Source: Entamoeba histolytica HM-1:IMSS
Lineage: Eukaryota; Evosea; Mastigamoebida; Endamoebidae
Length of the DNA stretch: 47,730 nt
NCBI RefSeq assembly: GCF_000208925.1
Contig: NW_001914981.1
Location: 1-47,730 of the forward strand
Direction of reading: 5' to 3'
A model generated the notes under the pieces. It was given only the letters and a program-made list of their open reading frames with translations, was not told the origin of the DNA and ran no database searches. The position numbers and the translations under genes were made by a program. Positions 10,549-20,456 of the stretch are shown here, piece by piece (the first letter of the stretch is position 1; every line of letters starts with the position of its first letter).

Positions 10549-13149
10549 TTAGTTATCAGTTATTTTAACTTCAATCTTACCATCTTCATATCCTATCTTA
10601 ATTTTACTCTTCTCTTTCATCATTCCTCCTATTATTGACTTCGTTATTTCTGTAACTACTGTCTTTTCAATATATCTTCGCATTGGTCTTGCTCCATATG
10701 CTATTGAATATCCTGCTTTAATGATTCCTTCTATTGCTGCTTCCGTCATTTCAACTTCACTTCCTGGATATCTCTTTTTAATGACTTTAATCACTTCTCC
10801 CATTTGTAATTTAACTATTTCTTTCAATTCTTTCTCTGAAAGTGGTGAAAATACTATAATATCATCCATTCGATTGAGAAACTCTGGTTTAAACGACTTC
10901 TTCACTATTTCCATGACTTGTTCTTTAACTTGTTCATCAACTTGTCCTGTTGTTTCTACTCCTTTCATTATTATTTCACTTCCTAAATTCGATGTCATAA
11001 TCACAACCGTATTCTTAAAATCAACTGTTCTTCCTCTTCCATCTGTTAATCTTCCTTCATCCAATAATTGTAATAACACATTAAATACTTGTGGATGTGC
11101 TTTTTCAATTTCATCAAATAATATTACACTATATGGTCTACGACGAATTGCTTCTGTTAATTGTCCTCCTTCTTCATATCCAACATATCCTGGTGGTGCT
11201 CCTATCAGTCTCGACACACTATGACTTTCCATATATTCACTCATATCTATTCTAACTATATTTTCCTCTGAATCAAACAATTCAGCTGCTAATGCTTTTG
11301 CTAATTCTGTTTTACCTACTCCACTTGGTCCTAAAAACATAAAACTTCCTATTGGTCGTTTTTCATTTCCTAATCCTCCTCTACTTCTAATGATTGCATC
11401 ACTAACTGCTGTCACTGCTTCATCTTGTCCTATTACTCGTTTATGTATTTCACTTTCTAAGTTCAGTAATCTTGCTTTCTCACTTTGATTCATTTTAGTA
11501 ACTGGAATTCCTGTCCATCTACTCACAACTTCTTCTATTTGTGTTGCTGTGACTTGTAATGATATCATTGTTGTTTCTTTATTTTGTTTCTTTAATTCTG
11601 CCAATCTCTTTTCTGCTTCTGGTATTGCATAATATTTCAAATCAGCTGCTACTTCTAAATCTTTAGTACTTTCTGCTTTATGTTTCATACTTTCTATTTT
11701 TGTTGCAAGTTCTTTCATTTCTTCACTTCCTCCTTTTTCTTTCTCATAATTAATTCGTAACTTTGTTAATTTCTCTTTATTTTCACTCATTTCTTTTTCA
11801 ATTTCTTTAAGTCTTTCTTCAATAACTTTTTTATGTTCTTCATCCGTTTCTTTAACTTCTCTTTCTAATGCTATTTTCTCCACATTTATTTGTGTTTCTC
11901 TTCTTTCTAATCTATCTATTTCTTCTGGTTGTGAATTCTTTTGTGTAAATAATGTAGCACATGCTTCATCAACTAAATCAATTGCCTTGTCAGGAAGAAA
12001 TCTTCCATTGATGTATCTTTTACTTAATGTTGCTGCTGAAACTAATGCTGAATCCGTAATTGTTAATCCATAATGATTTTCATATTTCTCTCTTATTCCT
12101 CGAAGAATATATAATGTATCTTCTACACTTGGTTCACTTACATAAACTTGTTGGAATCGTCTTTCAAATGCTGGATCTTTTTCAACATATTTTCTATATT
12201 CCTCTAACGTTGTTGCTCCAATACATCGTAATTCTCCTCTTGATAACATTGGTTTTAAAATATTAGCTGCATCCATTGCTCCTTCTCCTGTTGCTCCAGC
12301 TCCTAATACTGTGTGAATTTCATCTATAAACAATATAATAGGTATTTTACTTTCTTTAACTTCTTTTATTACTGCTTTTAATCTTTCTTCAAATTGTCCT
12401 CTATATTGTGCTCCTGCTATTAATGCTCCCATATCTAATCCAATAACTCGACATTGCAAATTACTTGGAACATCCCCTTTAACAATTCTTTGTGCAAGTC
12501 CTTCAACTACTGCTGTTTTACCAACTCCTGGCTCTCCTATTAAGACTGGATTATTTTTCGTTCGTCTTGATAAAATACGAATAACTCGTTTAATTTCTTC
12601 ATCTCTTCCAATGATGGGATCCATCTTCCCACTTTCTGCTTGTGCCGTTAAATCATTTCCATATTTCTTCAATGCTTCATATTGACTCTCTGCTTCTTTT
12701 GTTTCTACACTTTGTCCTTTTCTCATTTCCATTATCTTTTTGTTAAATTCCAGAACATTAATTCCACTATTTCCTACTATCGTACTAATTTCTTTCTCTT
12801 CCATCAATGACATTACTATCACATCAACTGCAAGATATGTATCTCCCATTGTCTTTTGTTTCTCTATTGCTCGTCTTATCACTTGTTGTGTTGTTGGATG
12901 AAGTCCAATTTCTACTGGTGGTGGATTTTGAACTGCAATCTTATTCATTCCTTCTTGTATTTCTTTCTTCATTTTACTAACATCACCTCCCATCATCTCG
13001 ACTATTCGGATAATAATATTCGACTCTTCTTCAACAATTGCATTCATCATGTGAATTGGCATGATATATGCATTCTTTCTTTCAAATGCTTTTTCTTGTG
13101 ATTCTTTGAACATTTGAACTGTTGCATCTGTCCATTTGTTTGGATCCAT
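10549..13149 (-). CDS. clpB: ClpB/Hsp104 (Hsp101) protein disaggregase
   Basis: This hexameric AAA+ chaperone works with Hsp70 to pull polypeptides out of aggregates after heat or other stress. The 866 residues hold an N-terminal Clp repeat domain (1-150), NBD1 with Walker A GEPGVGKT (205-212) and Walker B FIDEIH (274-279), the coiled-coil middle domain (about 395-520, rich in Glu/Lys), and NBD2 with Walker A GPSGVGKT (~603-610), Walker B ILFDEIEKAH, sensor MTSNLGS and the C-terminal ClpB D2-small domain. All catalytic motifs are present. Family length is about 850-910, so it is complete. No organelle targeting peptide is seen (it begins MDPNKWTDAT), which suggests a cytosolic protein. Its promoter elements are listed separately. 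Confidence 0.96.
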   Translation of the reverse strand: MDPNKWTDATVQMFKESQEKAFERKNAYIMPIHMMNAIVEEESNIIIRIVEMMGGDVSKMKKEIQEGMNKIAVQNPPPVEIGLHPTTQQVIRRAIEKQKTMGDTYLAVDVIVMSLMEEKEISTIVGNSGINVLEFNKKIMEMRKGQSVETKEAESQYEALKKYGNDLTAQAESGKMDPIIGRDEEIKRVIRILSRRTKNNPVLIGEPGVGKTAVVEGLAQRIVKGDVPSNLQCRVIGLDMGALIAGAQYRGQFEERLKAVIKEVKESKIPIILFIDEIHTVLGAGATGEGAMDAANILKPMLSRGELRCIGATTLEEYRKYVEKDPAFERRFQQVYVSEPSVEDTLYILRGIREKYENHYGLTITDSALVSAATLSKRYINGRFLPDKAIDLVDEACATLFTQKNSQPEEIDRLERRETQINVEKIALEREVKETDEEHKKVIEERLKEIEKEMSENKEKLTKLRINYEKEKGGSEEMKELATKIESMKHKAESTKDLEVAADLKYYAIPEAEKRLAELKKQNKETTMISLQVTATQIEEVVSRWTGIPVTKMNQSEKARLLNLESEIHKRVIGQDEAVTAVSDAIIRSRGGLGNEKRPIGSFMFLGPSGVGKTELAKALAAELFDSEENIVRIDMSEYMESHSVSRLIGAPPGYVGYEEGGQLTEAIRRRPYSVILFDEIEKAHPQVFNVLLQLLDEGRLTDGRGRTVDFKNTVVIMTSNLGSEIIMKGVETTGQVDEQVKEQVMEIVKKSFKPEFLNRMDDIIVFSPLSEKELKEIVKLQMGEVIKVIKKRYPGSEVEMTEAAIEGIIKAGYSIAYGARPMRRYIEKTVVTEITKSIIGGMMKEKSKIKIGYEDGKIEVKITDN

Positions 13150-13180
13150 ACCTTATTTCTAAATGCTAATTACTTCTTCA

Positions 13181-13195
13181 AGTTCCTTTAAATAC
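13181..13195 (-). promoter_or_regulatory. Core promoter of clpB: GTATTTAAAG plus GAACT
   Basis: On the minus strand, GTATTTAAAG (13186-13195) is followed directly by GAACT (13181-13185), 31-46 nt before the clpB ATG. These match the TATA-like and GAAC core elements described for Entamoeba genes. The adjacent order and the position make this the clearest promoter in the window. Confidence 0.75.
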
Positions 13196-13204
13196 TCAGT
13201 ATGG

Positions 13205-13234
13205 TTGATGTGTTGGCTTATTGATGTGTTGGCT
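13205..13234. repeat. Pair of 14-bp direct repeats upstream of clpB
   Basis: TTGATGTGTTGGCT occurs at 13205-13218 and again at 13221-13234, a 16-bp period of about one and a half helical turns. It lies 10 bp beyond the core promoter and may be an upstream activating site for this stress gene. Confidence 0.55.
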
Positions 13235-13994
13235 GTTATTCACACTTTCTTATTCATGTATTCATGTATACGTGGATCAAAGTGGATTTATATAAACTAA
13301 TAATAACATAATTAACAGCAAAAATGAAAATGATGAAATGAAGGAATGAGAATGAATGATTATCAAACACTCAAAATAAATGAGTAATTAAATAACACTG
13401 CTTTAAATTTATCTTATTAAATATTAATGACAGTCAATAAACTACAAAATCAAAACTAAAATAAAATAAAATAAATACAATTAATATTAAATGGAATGAT
13501 AAAAGGAAGAATATCAATTCAATAAATACAATTAACAGAATAGTAATAATTAACAACAAATACAAAATAACAATAACTAATTACCATTTCTTATGAAATT
13601 CTGTCAAAATAAAAAGGTGAGTCATTCAAAACAAACCCAAAGAATATTATAGTTGATTTAAATGAATTTAGTGCAATGAAACAAAGAAAAACATAACTTG
13701 CTTTATTTCACATTCATCAAACGTTATAAAATCGAATGAAATTGTGTTATCCAGTAATATTAATATAATTCTTAATATGAATTTAAAAAATATTCTATTT
13801 TATTAAAGAACAAAAGATAATAATGAAGAAATAATTTATGTTTGATAGTTGATGAATAAACTAGTAATAAATTATGTTGTACTTATTATAATGAGTCAAG
13901 TTATGTCTGTTATTTGATTACATTGCTCGTTGTTTAGAGATGATAAATAATAAACATAAAAGTATGCATCAATAATCAATTAGACTATGATGAG

Positions 13995-14450
13995 TTAATA
14001 ACATGGATTGTTATAACCAATGTCTTTTGTATGACATGTTGTTCCATTAGGACATTTCATTTCATAGCCAACATTGTTAACACACCAATAATATTCAGTA
14101 TTTTTTGACTCTTCTTCATAGCAATAATATCCTTCTTTCACTTCAGTACAATTGACTGGATATTTATTTGGTGTAGGAGTTGGTAATGGGTCAACCTCCC
14201 AGTGTGACTCATTAAGTGCAACACAAATCTTGTCTTTTGTTATTTCAAACTCACCTCTACCAGTACAAACATCTTCATTTGGACAAGTTCTAACACATCC
14301 CATTTGAACTCCTTTGTTACAAAGATAATAATTCTTCTTCTTATCATTGTCTGTGTAGCAGAAATATCCATGTCTTCCTTTACATTCACCATCTACCAAT
14401 TCAAGTGATGAAACTAAATACATACATAATATAACAAGTAATGCTTTCAT
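13995..14450 (-). CDS. Small secreted Jacob-like lectin with two Cys-rich chitin-binding domains
   Basis: The 151-residue protein starts with a signal peptide (about 1-20, ALLVILCMYLVSS) and carries two 6-Cys repeats joined by a Pro/Thr spacer (PLPTPTP, ~88-94). Domain 1 uses C23, C31, C44, C56, C62 and C76, with one extra Cys (C52). Domain 2 uses C101, C110, C123, C133, C139 and C150. Both have the G-Y-x-CY start, the YYxC centre and the CPN-x-C end that mark Jacob lectins, which cross-link chitin in the Entamoeba cyst wall. Known Jacob proteins are often larger with Ser/Thr-rich spacers; this one is compact. N-glycosylation sequons NES, NCT and NGT are present. It is probably made during encystation. 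The upstream region has TATATAAA-like sequence but no other element I can name. Confidence 0.78.
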   Translation of the reverse strand: MKALLVILCMYLVSSLELVDGECKGRHGYFCYTDNDKKKNYYLCNKGVQMGCVRTCPNEDVCTGRGEFEITKDKICVALNESHWEVDPLPTPTPNKYPVNCTEVKEGYYCYEEESKNTEYYWCVNNVGYEMKCPNGTTCHTKDIGYNNPCY

Positions 14451-14698
14451 TATTTTATTGATGTTATTTGGTAGATCACTCGATGTTTATATAATCTGAT
14501 TATCACTTTCTTCATCTTCTTTTCAGTTTTCACTGTGCTGATTTGATTAGTAATGTTATTCAGAAGATATTATTACTGATATTTAGTTATAAAGGTATGA
14601 CGTATTTGTGAAAGTAATAAAACTCTTCCTTATTATATCAGGTACATCCTTTGATAAAGAGACACCAACTTTACAATAAGAATTGAATTAAATATGTC

Positions 14699-15319
14699 TC
14701 ATACAGCATTAACCAATGGAGAAACAACGAATTGTTCGAGTTTCTTTAAATCTTTAGATTGGTCAATCAATGATTTGTAAAACTGAGAACCAATATTCTC
14801 CATAGCATTTTTATCATACAAAAAGTTGTTTATAGTGACTGCTTGAATTTTTGGGAAAGCAGGAAGGTGGATATTTCCACATTGAGTTTCTATTTCACAA
14901 GTCTTTTTTGACATTCCAAAAATGAAAGAAGTATTTGGGAATTGGTCAATAGTTTGAGTCATAAAATTAGCACAAACGACTCTACTGTATTTTGATTTTA
15001 TTCTTTGATGTAAATTTTCTTTTTTTACTTGACAAACAAGTTTCATAATTTCATCTTCTTTCAAAAGGTTTTCATTAAAAACAACATTACCAAAAACGTC
15101 TCTTATTTCACAAATTGGAATAATACTCATGCGTTGGCAATTTACTTTGGTTGGTTTTCTCACCACAAAGGTATAACCTAAACTACACAACACATACATT
15201 AAGAAACTAATAAGTTTAGTTTGAGACTCTTCTGATTTGTATTTCATTTGGTTCATAAGAGCATTAGAATGTTGATTTTTTAGCTCAGAAAAAGTAGTTT
15301 TAATTGTTTGTGGGAGCAT
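14699..15319 (-). CDS. Hypothetical protein, 206 aa
   Basis: I do not recognise this family. The 206 residues have no signal peptide and no obvious membrane span except a weak hydrophobic stretch near 38-55 (LISFLMYVLCSLGYTFV). The rest is mixed alpha/beta in composition with scattered Cys (for example VNCQR, PICEI, KLVCQV, KTCEIETQC) but no regular zinc pattern. The frame is continuous from the first ATG and codon use is like that of its neighbours, so it is probably a real gene. No flanking splice site extends it. Confidence 0.6.
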   Translation of the reverse strand: MLPQTIKTTFSELKNQHSNALMNQMKYKSEESQTKLISFLMYVLCSLGYTFVVRKPTKVNCQRMSIIPICEIRDVFGNVVFNENLLKEDEIMKLVCQVKKENLHQRIKSKYSRVVCANFMTQTIDQFPNTSFIFGMSKKTCEIETQCGNIHLPAFPKIQAVTINNFLYDKNAMENIGSQFYKSLIDQSKDLKKLEQFVVSPLVNAV

Positions 15320-15589
15320 TAAGTTGTTTATTTCTTTTTTATTATTCTTCTGAAGAATTAAGATTGAGAGTTGTAGATTTTGTAGGGGTTTAAATAATAG
15401 TCAAACATGAATATTGAAGTTTTACTCTTTACTCTTTTTATAAATAGATTTTTTGCCCTCAACTCATATTCTAAAAACTTCTTTAAAAAAAAAACATTTT
15501 TATTTTTTCTTTTGTTAAAAAATATGTTATTCTCAATACATTGTTGAAAGAAGAATAAAAAAATAAAAGTGGTAAAGAATGAATCTCAA

Positions 15590-17065
15590 TTATTGTATTT
15601 TCTTCTCTTGTTCAGCTAGAAAAAGTGGACGAACAACATTCTTCCAATTCTGACTCCAAGTAACTTTTGTATTTTCAATGACATCTATTATTGAGTAACT
15701 TCAATTGACTTATAACAAACTGAAATAAATAACAATAAACAAACGTTGTTTCATTGAAACAAAGAACATTGCTGATTTCTTATCATCAGATAGAATATTT
15801 ATCATTAATTCAGCTAATTGTTCAGAGGTATCAAAACAATATCCATAAATACCTTCAACAACTAACTCATCTTTTAAACATTGATATCCTCTTGCTAATA
15901 CAGGTAATGAACATCCAAACATATCGAGAACTTTCATTGGTAAATCAAGTTGAGAAGAACTTTGATGTAAAGATACTCCAAAATCACAACTTGATAATAA
16001 ATAAGGATAATCTTCATGTGAAAGCCAAATGGGAATAACACATACTCTCTTCATTTTTTCTTCTTCTATTCTTTTCTCATAAAATTCTCTCAATGGTCCT
16101 TTTCCAGTAATAAAAACAATTAACTTAGGAAGATTTAATTCACTTTTTTCATAACTTAGTAATGCATCAAATAAAACACCAAAATCCTCATCTGGTGTCC
16201 AACTTGTTGAACTTACTCCACATACAATTTTCTCATCATCTTGAATTAATGAATCAATAAATGGAATTGAATATGTTGGAAAAGTACTTTTTAAACGAGA
16301 AAATAATTCTACTTTTTGTGACTGTGTTGAATTAATATTAATAAATGGTTTATCATAAAGAACAGTAATTTTTTCATGTTTGAAGTTATGTTGAACAAGA
16401 AATTCTTTCATTGCTTTTGTCACTGTAAAATGATAATCAAAATATAATGGAAGAAGTAATTCATAATGTTTTAGCATAACAATTAACGGATTAGTTTCTT
16501 TTAAATGATGAACATTCATTACAATGGAATAAGCAGTATTATGCCAATCAACTATAACAGTACATCCAGTAATGAATTTAACAAAAGCAGCAATGATGAA
16601 TGATGGTAATGAAGGTGGGTTTTGAATTAGAATATGACTATAATTTGGTAGTTTGAATAAAAGAAGATAAAGTAATTGAATAGCCAAATAAAAGAATTTA
16701 AGTGGTGCATAAAATAATATCCATACAATCGTTCTTAATGGAATTGATTTTAAAGGTGGTAAAATATGAAGAGGATAACGCACAATATTTTGGTTTTCAG
16801 TAATAGAAGAAAGTGGTTGTGTTTCTTCATAACAAACAATAGAAACAGGACATATTTTAGCAAGTTCAATTGAATGAAATTCCATTCGTGGAGATCTTCC
16901 AATATCCCCAAGAACTAACACTGTAACTCTCATGCATTTTGGTTTTCTTATTCTTCGAAGAATGAAATAAATAAGTATAAGAACAAAAGAAATTATCAGT
17001 GATGTTATATAACAGTTCATCCCTTTTAACTTCAATAATTTGTTTTTAAAGATGTTATTAAACAA
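15590..17065 (-). CDS. ALG1: ALG1 beta-1,4-mannosyltransferase, two exons
   Basis: This enzyme adds the first mannose to GlcNAc2-PP-dolichol on the cytosolic face of the ER (GT33). My model is exon 1 15745-17065, a 60-nt intron 15685-15744 (GTTTGT...TAG, phase 1) and exon 2 15590-15684, giving 471 residues. Features are an N-terminal membrane anchor (about 17-37), VLGDIGRSPRMEFHS (~51-65), IQNPPSLPS, VDWHNTAYS, and late in exon 1 LPMKVLDMFGCSLPVLA, all typical of ALG1. Exon 2 supplies TKVTWSQNWKNVVRPLF, like the conserved W...W C-terminal end of the family. Without splicing, the frame ends in a hydrophobic read-through (RLFIVIYFSLL) that is clearly intron. It feeds the same pathway as OST48. 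Confidence 0.9.
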
Positions 17066-17745
17066 ACTTAAAATAACAAAATTGATTTATGAATAACGAA
17101 AAAATGTATTTTTATATTCAACACCAACAAAAGCATTAAAATTTGTAAAAAAAAATAGTATCATTAAGTGTTAATAAAAATCTCATTTATTTATTGATGA
17201 ATAAGTATTAATCACATTATACATTATTAATTTTGGTAATTTTCATTATTGTACTTATTATTTAAATATTTTTACATGTTTTGTGAATAATTTATTTTAT
17301 TGTCTTTTCATTCTTCTTTCTGTTTATTTCTTCTTCTTTATCCTCTTCTTTGACTTTCACTTTTAATTTTAATGAATATCATTTCTTTATTTTCTTATTT
17401 TATAATGAATAAATATTTCATTACAACTATATTATTATGTATAATTTCATTTATTATTAACTTCATCATTTATATCATTTTCTTTTGTTAATTATTCTTT
17501 CATACTATCTTACTTCATTCCTTTCATTATTACCCAATTCATTTCTTATTAAATTACATCATAATAATCATATATTATTTGATAATTCAATATTTGAATT
17601 TTTATTAATGTTTGTGTCTGGTGTTTATGATATATCGTCTTCAAGTCATTAAACAAATAAGAAAAATAACAAAAGAAGTTAAAAGAAAGAGATTTAATCA
17701 AAAACACAATCATTTAAAAGATATCCATTATAACACAAAAATTTA
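17066..17745. other. Intergenic, AT-rich
   Basis: About 680 bp with no gene. It probably contains the ALG1 promoter next to 17066. Confidence 0.4.
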
Positions 17746-19959
17746 TTATTTTGGTGGAATAGAAGGAGAATAAGTTGAATGGTAATGTTGATAAGTTCCC
17801 TGATAATTCAATGAAGAAGGTGTAAATGGGGAATAATAATTAGAATTTGTTGGAGGAGGTAATTGATAAGAAGTTAATTCATTTCTAACATTAAAAATAG
17901 AAAAAGAAGAATCATCAATAGCACTTCTTGAGAATGGGTTTGTAGGTGTTATTTTTGGTTGGTGAGGTTGAATTTGGGTATTAGGAGGTGAAGAAGAGAG
18001 AGTAGACAATGATAATGTTGATGAATTTAGTTGTGGTGATTTATTTAAAGAAGAAACAGATTTAGAAATTGGTAATTCTTCAAAATAAGTTTCAAAGAAA
18101 GGATTGTTATGATTATCGCAAATATCTCCAAAACTAAAAAGATGATCACAAATAAGTTTGTCTTGGTCATTAACAAAACATCTGAATAATTCACATCTTC
18201 TTACTTTAATTGAGTCAATATTTTTAATATAAATATTTGAATTATCTCCTCTAAACAATCTTAGATTAGGTAATACAAAACCAGCTTTAACACATGACAC
18301 TAATTCTAATGAAGTTAATGTACAATTTTTAAAGTTCATTAGTCTAGAAGAATTAATATCCATTAATTTAATTTTTGTTAATGTTTGTGGAAATGGATTA
18401 ATTTCTACAAAAGGAGTTTCCAAGAGTTGTAATTCAATTAATGGAATACGTTCAATATGTAATGCACGTTGATCAATATTTCCTTTAAGTGTTAAAGATG
18501 TCACACATTTAGGTAATTGGAAATAACTTCCATTTTTATAAGTTGCAACTTCACAATCTTCTAAAGTAAGTCTTTTAAGAGTTGAAGGAAATAATGTTTT
18601 TTGAAGTAATTTACATTTAATCATTTTTGCATTAATAAAACTTTCTTTAGAAAAATCCATATTTCTTCTAATTGAACAAAATACTTTTTGTTCATCTCTC
18701 TTACTTAAATGAGAATTAGAATTATTAAAATTTAAATACATTCCATCTTTATAATTTTCAGGTGCTTTAATTCCAATAATATCACTTTTTGTTTCTATAT
18801 TTTTTAATTGTGTATATTCTGATAAATCAATGTCTGTTGTTTTAACAATTATTGGAAAATATTTTCTTCTTTTTTCTGCTTCTTCTTTTTTCTTTTCTCT
18901 TCTTTTTATTGTTTCTTCTTTAAATTTTTTATCTTCATATTCATTTATTTCTTCTTTTACTAATTCTTCTACATTAAATTCATCATCAATTTTTTTTAAT
19001 TTCATTTGTTTCTCTTTTTCATATTCTTCACTAACTGAATATCCTTCATCAATACAATCTTGAAAGTCATGATCTCCTTTATGACGTTTATAAAAATATT
19101 CTTCATATGTTTTACACATTCTTAATTCATTTAAATCGTATTTCCAATTAATATTAAATGTATCTTTCATATTTAATTTTATTTCATATGGATAATACTT
19201 TTTCATTACTTTCTTTAATTCACTTAAATCACATCCTTCTTCATTTCTTTTCAATAAAAATCTTATTTTTTTACAAATAAAATCCGTTTCATATTTTTCA
19301 ATCCATCCATCATAAAAGAAATTTATTTTATTATTATTATTATTTTCTATTGGTTTAGTATTTGTTGTAATAATAATTTTATTAATTAGAGAATATTCTT
19401 TAAGTTCATTTGAAATATTAGAAGGTAAATTGTTATTCATAAAATCAAGTTTCATTAATTCTAATTTTTGTTTTTTATTTGGTAATACAGAAGATATTGT
19501 TATTATTCCTTTAATATTAATAAATAATTTCTGAAGATTAATAAATTCTTTTAAATTAAGTGTTTCATTTTCAATAATAATGCCAAGTTCTTGTATTTTA
19601 CTTTCACACCCATTAAGAAAATTTATATCTTTTATTAGTATTTCATTAATATGAATATATTTAACTTGTTCCATAATTTGATGTGTTTTAAATGTTCTAA
19701 AATAACTACAATTTAATGTTAATACATCTATATATGGAAATAATTTAAATTCTCTTATAAATTTAACACAACTATTACAATCTCTTTCTACTTTTTTTAA
19801 AAAGAATGGATTCTTTTTTACCATTTTAGGTACTTCTCCACATTTTTTATTAATAAAAACGAACTTCAGAATTGTTGAACAATCAGTAAAATATTGTATA
19901 ATTGTTTTTAAAAATACTTTCTCAAGTGGATGAACTATTCTATTCATCTTAACACCCAC
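17746..19959 (-). CDS. Leucine-rich-repeat-like protein with charged middle and Ser/Pro tail
   Basis: The 737 residues start with a short helical region (PLEKVFLKTIIQYFTDCSTI, ~11-30) of the kind found at the head of Entamoeba F-box/LRR-like proteins, followed by KNPFF. LRR-like strands occur at ~80-200 and again at ~440-600 (FPSTLKRLTLEDC, VTSLTLKGN, TLTSLELVSC). Between them is a strongly charged coiled-coil candidate (~300-370, rich in E/K/R). The C-terminal ~110 residues are Ser/Pro/Asn/Tyr-rich and probably disordered. No catalytic motif is seen. A protein-binding role is likely, but the partner is unknown. The start could be the first Met or the Met five codons on (MNRIVHPLE). Confidence 0.75.
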   Translation of the reverse strand: MGVKMNRIVHPLEKVFLKTIIQYFTDCSTILKFVFINKKCGEVPKMVKKNPFFLKKVERDCNSCVKFIREFKLFPYIDVLTLNCSYFRTFKTHQIMEQVKYIHINEILIKDINFLNGCESKIQELGIIIENETLNLKEFINLQKLFINIKGIITISSVLPNKKQKLELMKLDFMNNNLPSNISNELKEYSLINKIIITTNTKPIENNNNNKINFFYDGWIEKYETDFICKKIRFLLKRNEEGCDLSELKKVMKKYYPYEIKLNMKDTFNINWKYDLNELRMCKTYEEYFYKRHKGDHDFQDCIDEGYSVSEEYEKEKQMKLKKIDDEFNVEELVKEEINEYEDKKFKEETIKRREKKKEEAEKRRKYFPIIVKTTDIDLSEYTQLKNIETKSDIIGIKAPENYKDGMYLNFNNSNSHLSKRDEQKVFCSIRRNMDFSKESFINAKMIKCKLLQKTLFPSTLKRLTLEDCEVATYKNGSYFQLPKCVTSLTLKGNIDQRALHIERIPLIELQLLETPFVEINPFPQTLTKIKLMDINSSRLMNFKNCTLTSLELVSCVKAGFVLPNLRLFRGDNSNIYIKNIDSIKVRRCELFRCFVNDQDKLICDHLFSFGDICDNHNNPFFETYFEELPISKSVSSLNKSPQLNSSTLSLSTLSSSPPNTQIQPHQPKITPTNPFSRSAIDDSSFSIFNVRNELTSYQLPPPTNSNYYSPFTPSSLNYQGTYQHYHSTYSPSIPPK

Positions 19960-20456
19960 AATTTACTTTTTTCAGTTTTTTATCCTTTTCAATTCGAAAT
20001 TCGATGAAACTCTTATTTTAACATCAATTTTCGTTTTTTATGGTTTTCAAAAAAAATTCAACTTTTTTTATTAGTATTTTTTAATTTTTCTTTATTAATT
20101 GAAAAAATTTATATTTTGTTAATGATGTTTTATATCCTTATTTTTTGTTTTTTGCTTACCTTTTTCTTTTTCTTTATGTCTCAGTTTCATACTAACTTAT
20201 ACTTAAATACAAAAAATAATTCACACAAATTTTTTTCTATTAAATAACCAAAATTAAATATTAATATTTTATAAATAACAAAAATTAAAATAAAAAACAT
20301 TGAATAACAAAAAAAGATATTAATTAATGTTATTGACTTATATTTATTCTATTGAGACATTATCGTAATAAAATTCTTGGTAAACTCATCACAACATATT
20401 CTCTCTGTTATTAGAGAAAAGAAAGAAATATAAATAAATACATAAAAACGATTAAA
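19960..20456. other. Intergenic, AT-rich
   Basis: About 500 bp, mostly homopolymer-rich. No gene or structured RNA is recognised. Confidence 0.4.

Larger units (their letters stand above)
13150..13994. other. Intergenic, clpB upstream region
   Basis: About 845 bp that include the clpB promoter and repeat. The remainder to the Jacob-like gene is AT-rich, with no gene seen. Confidence 0.4.
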
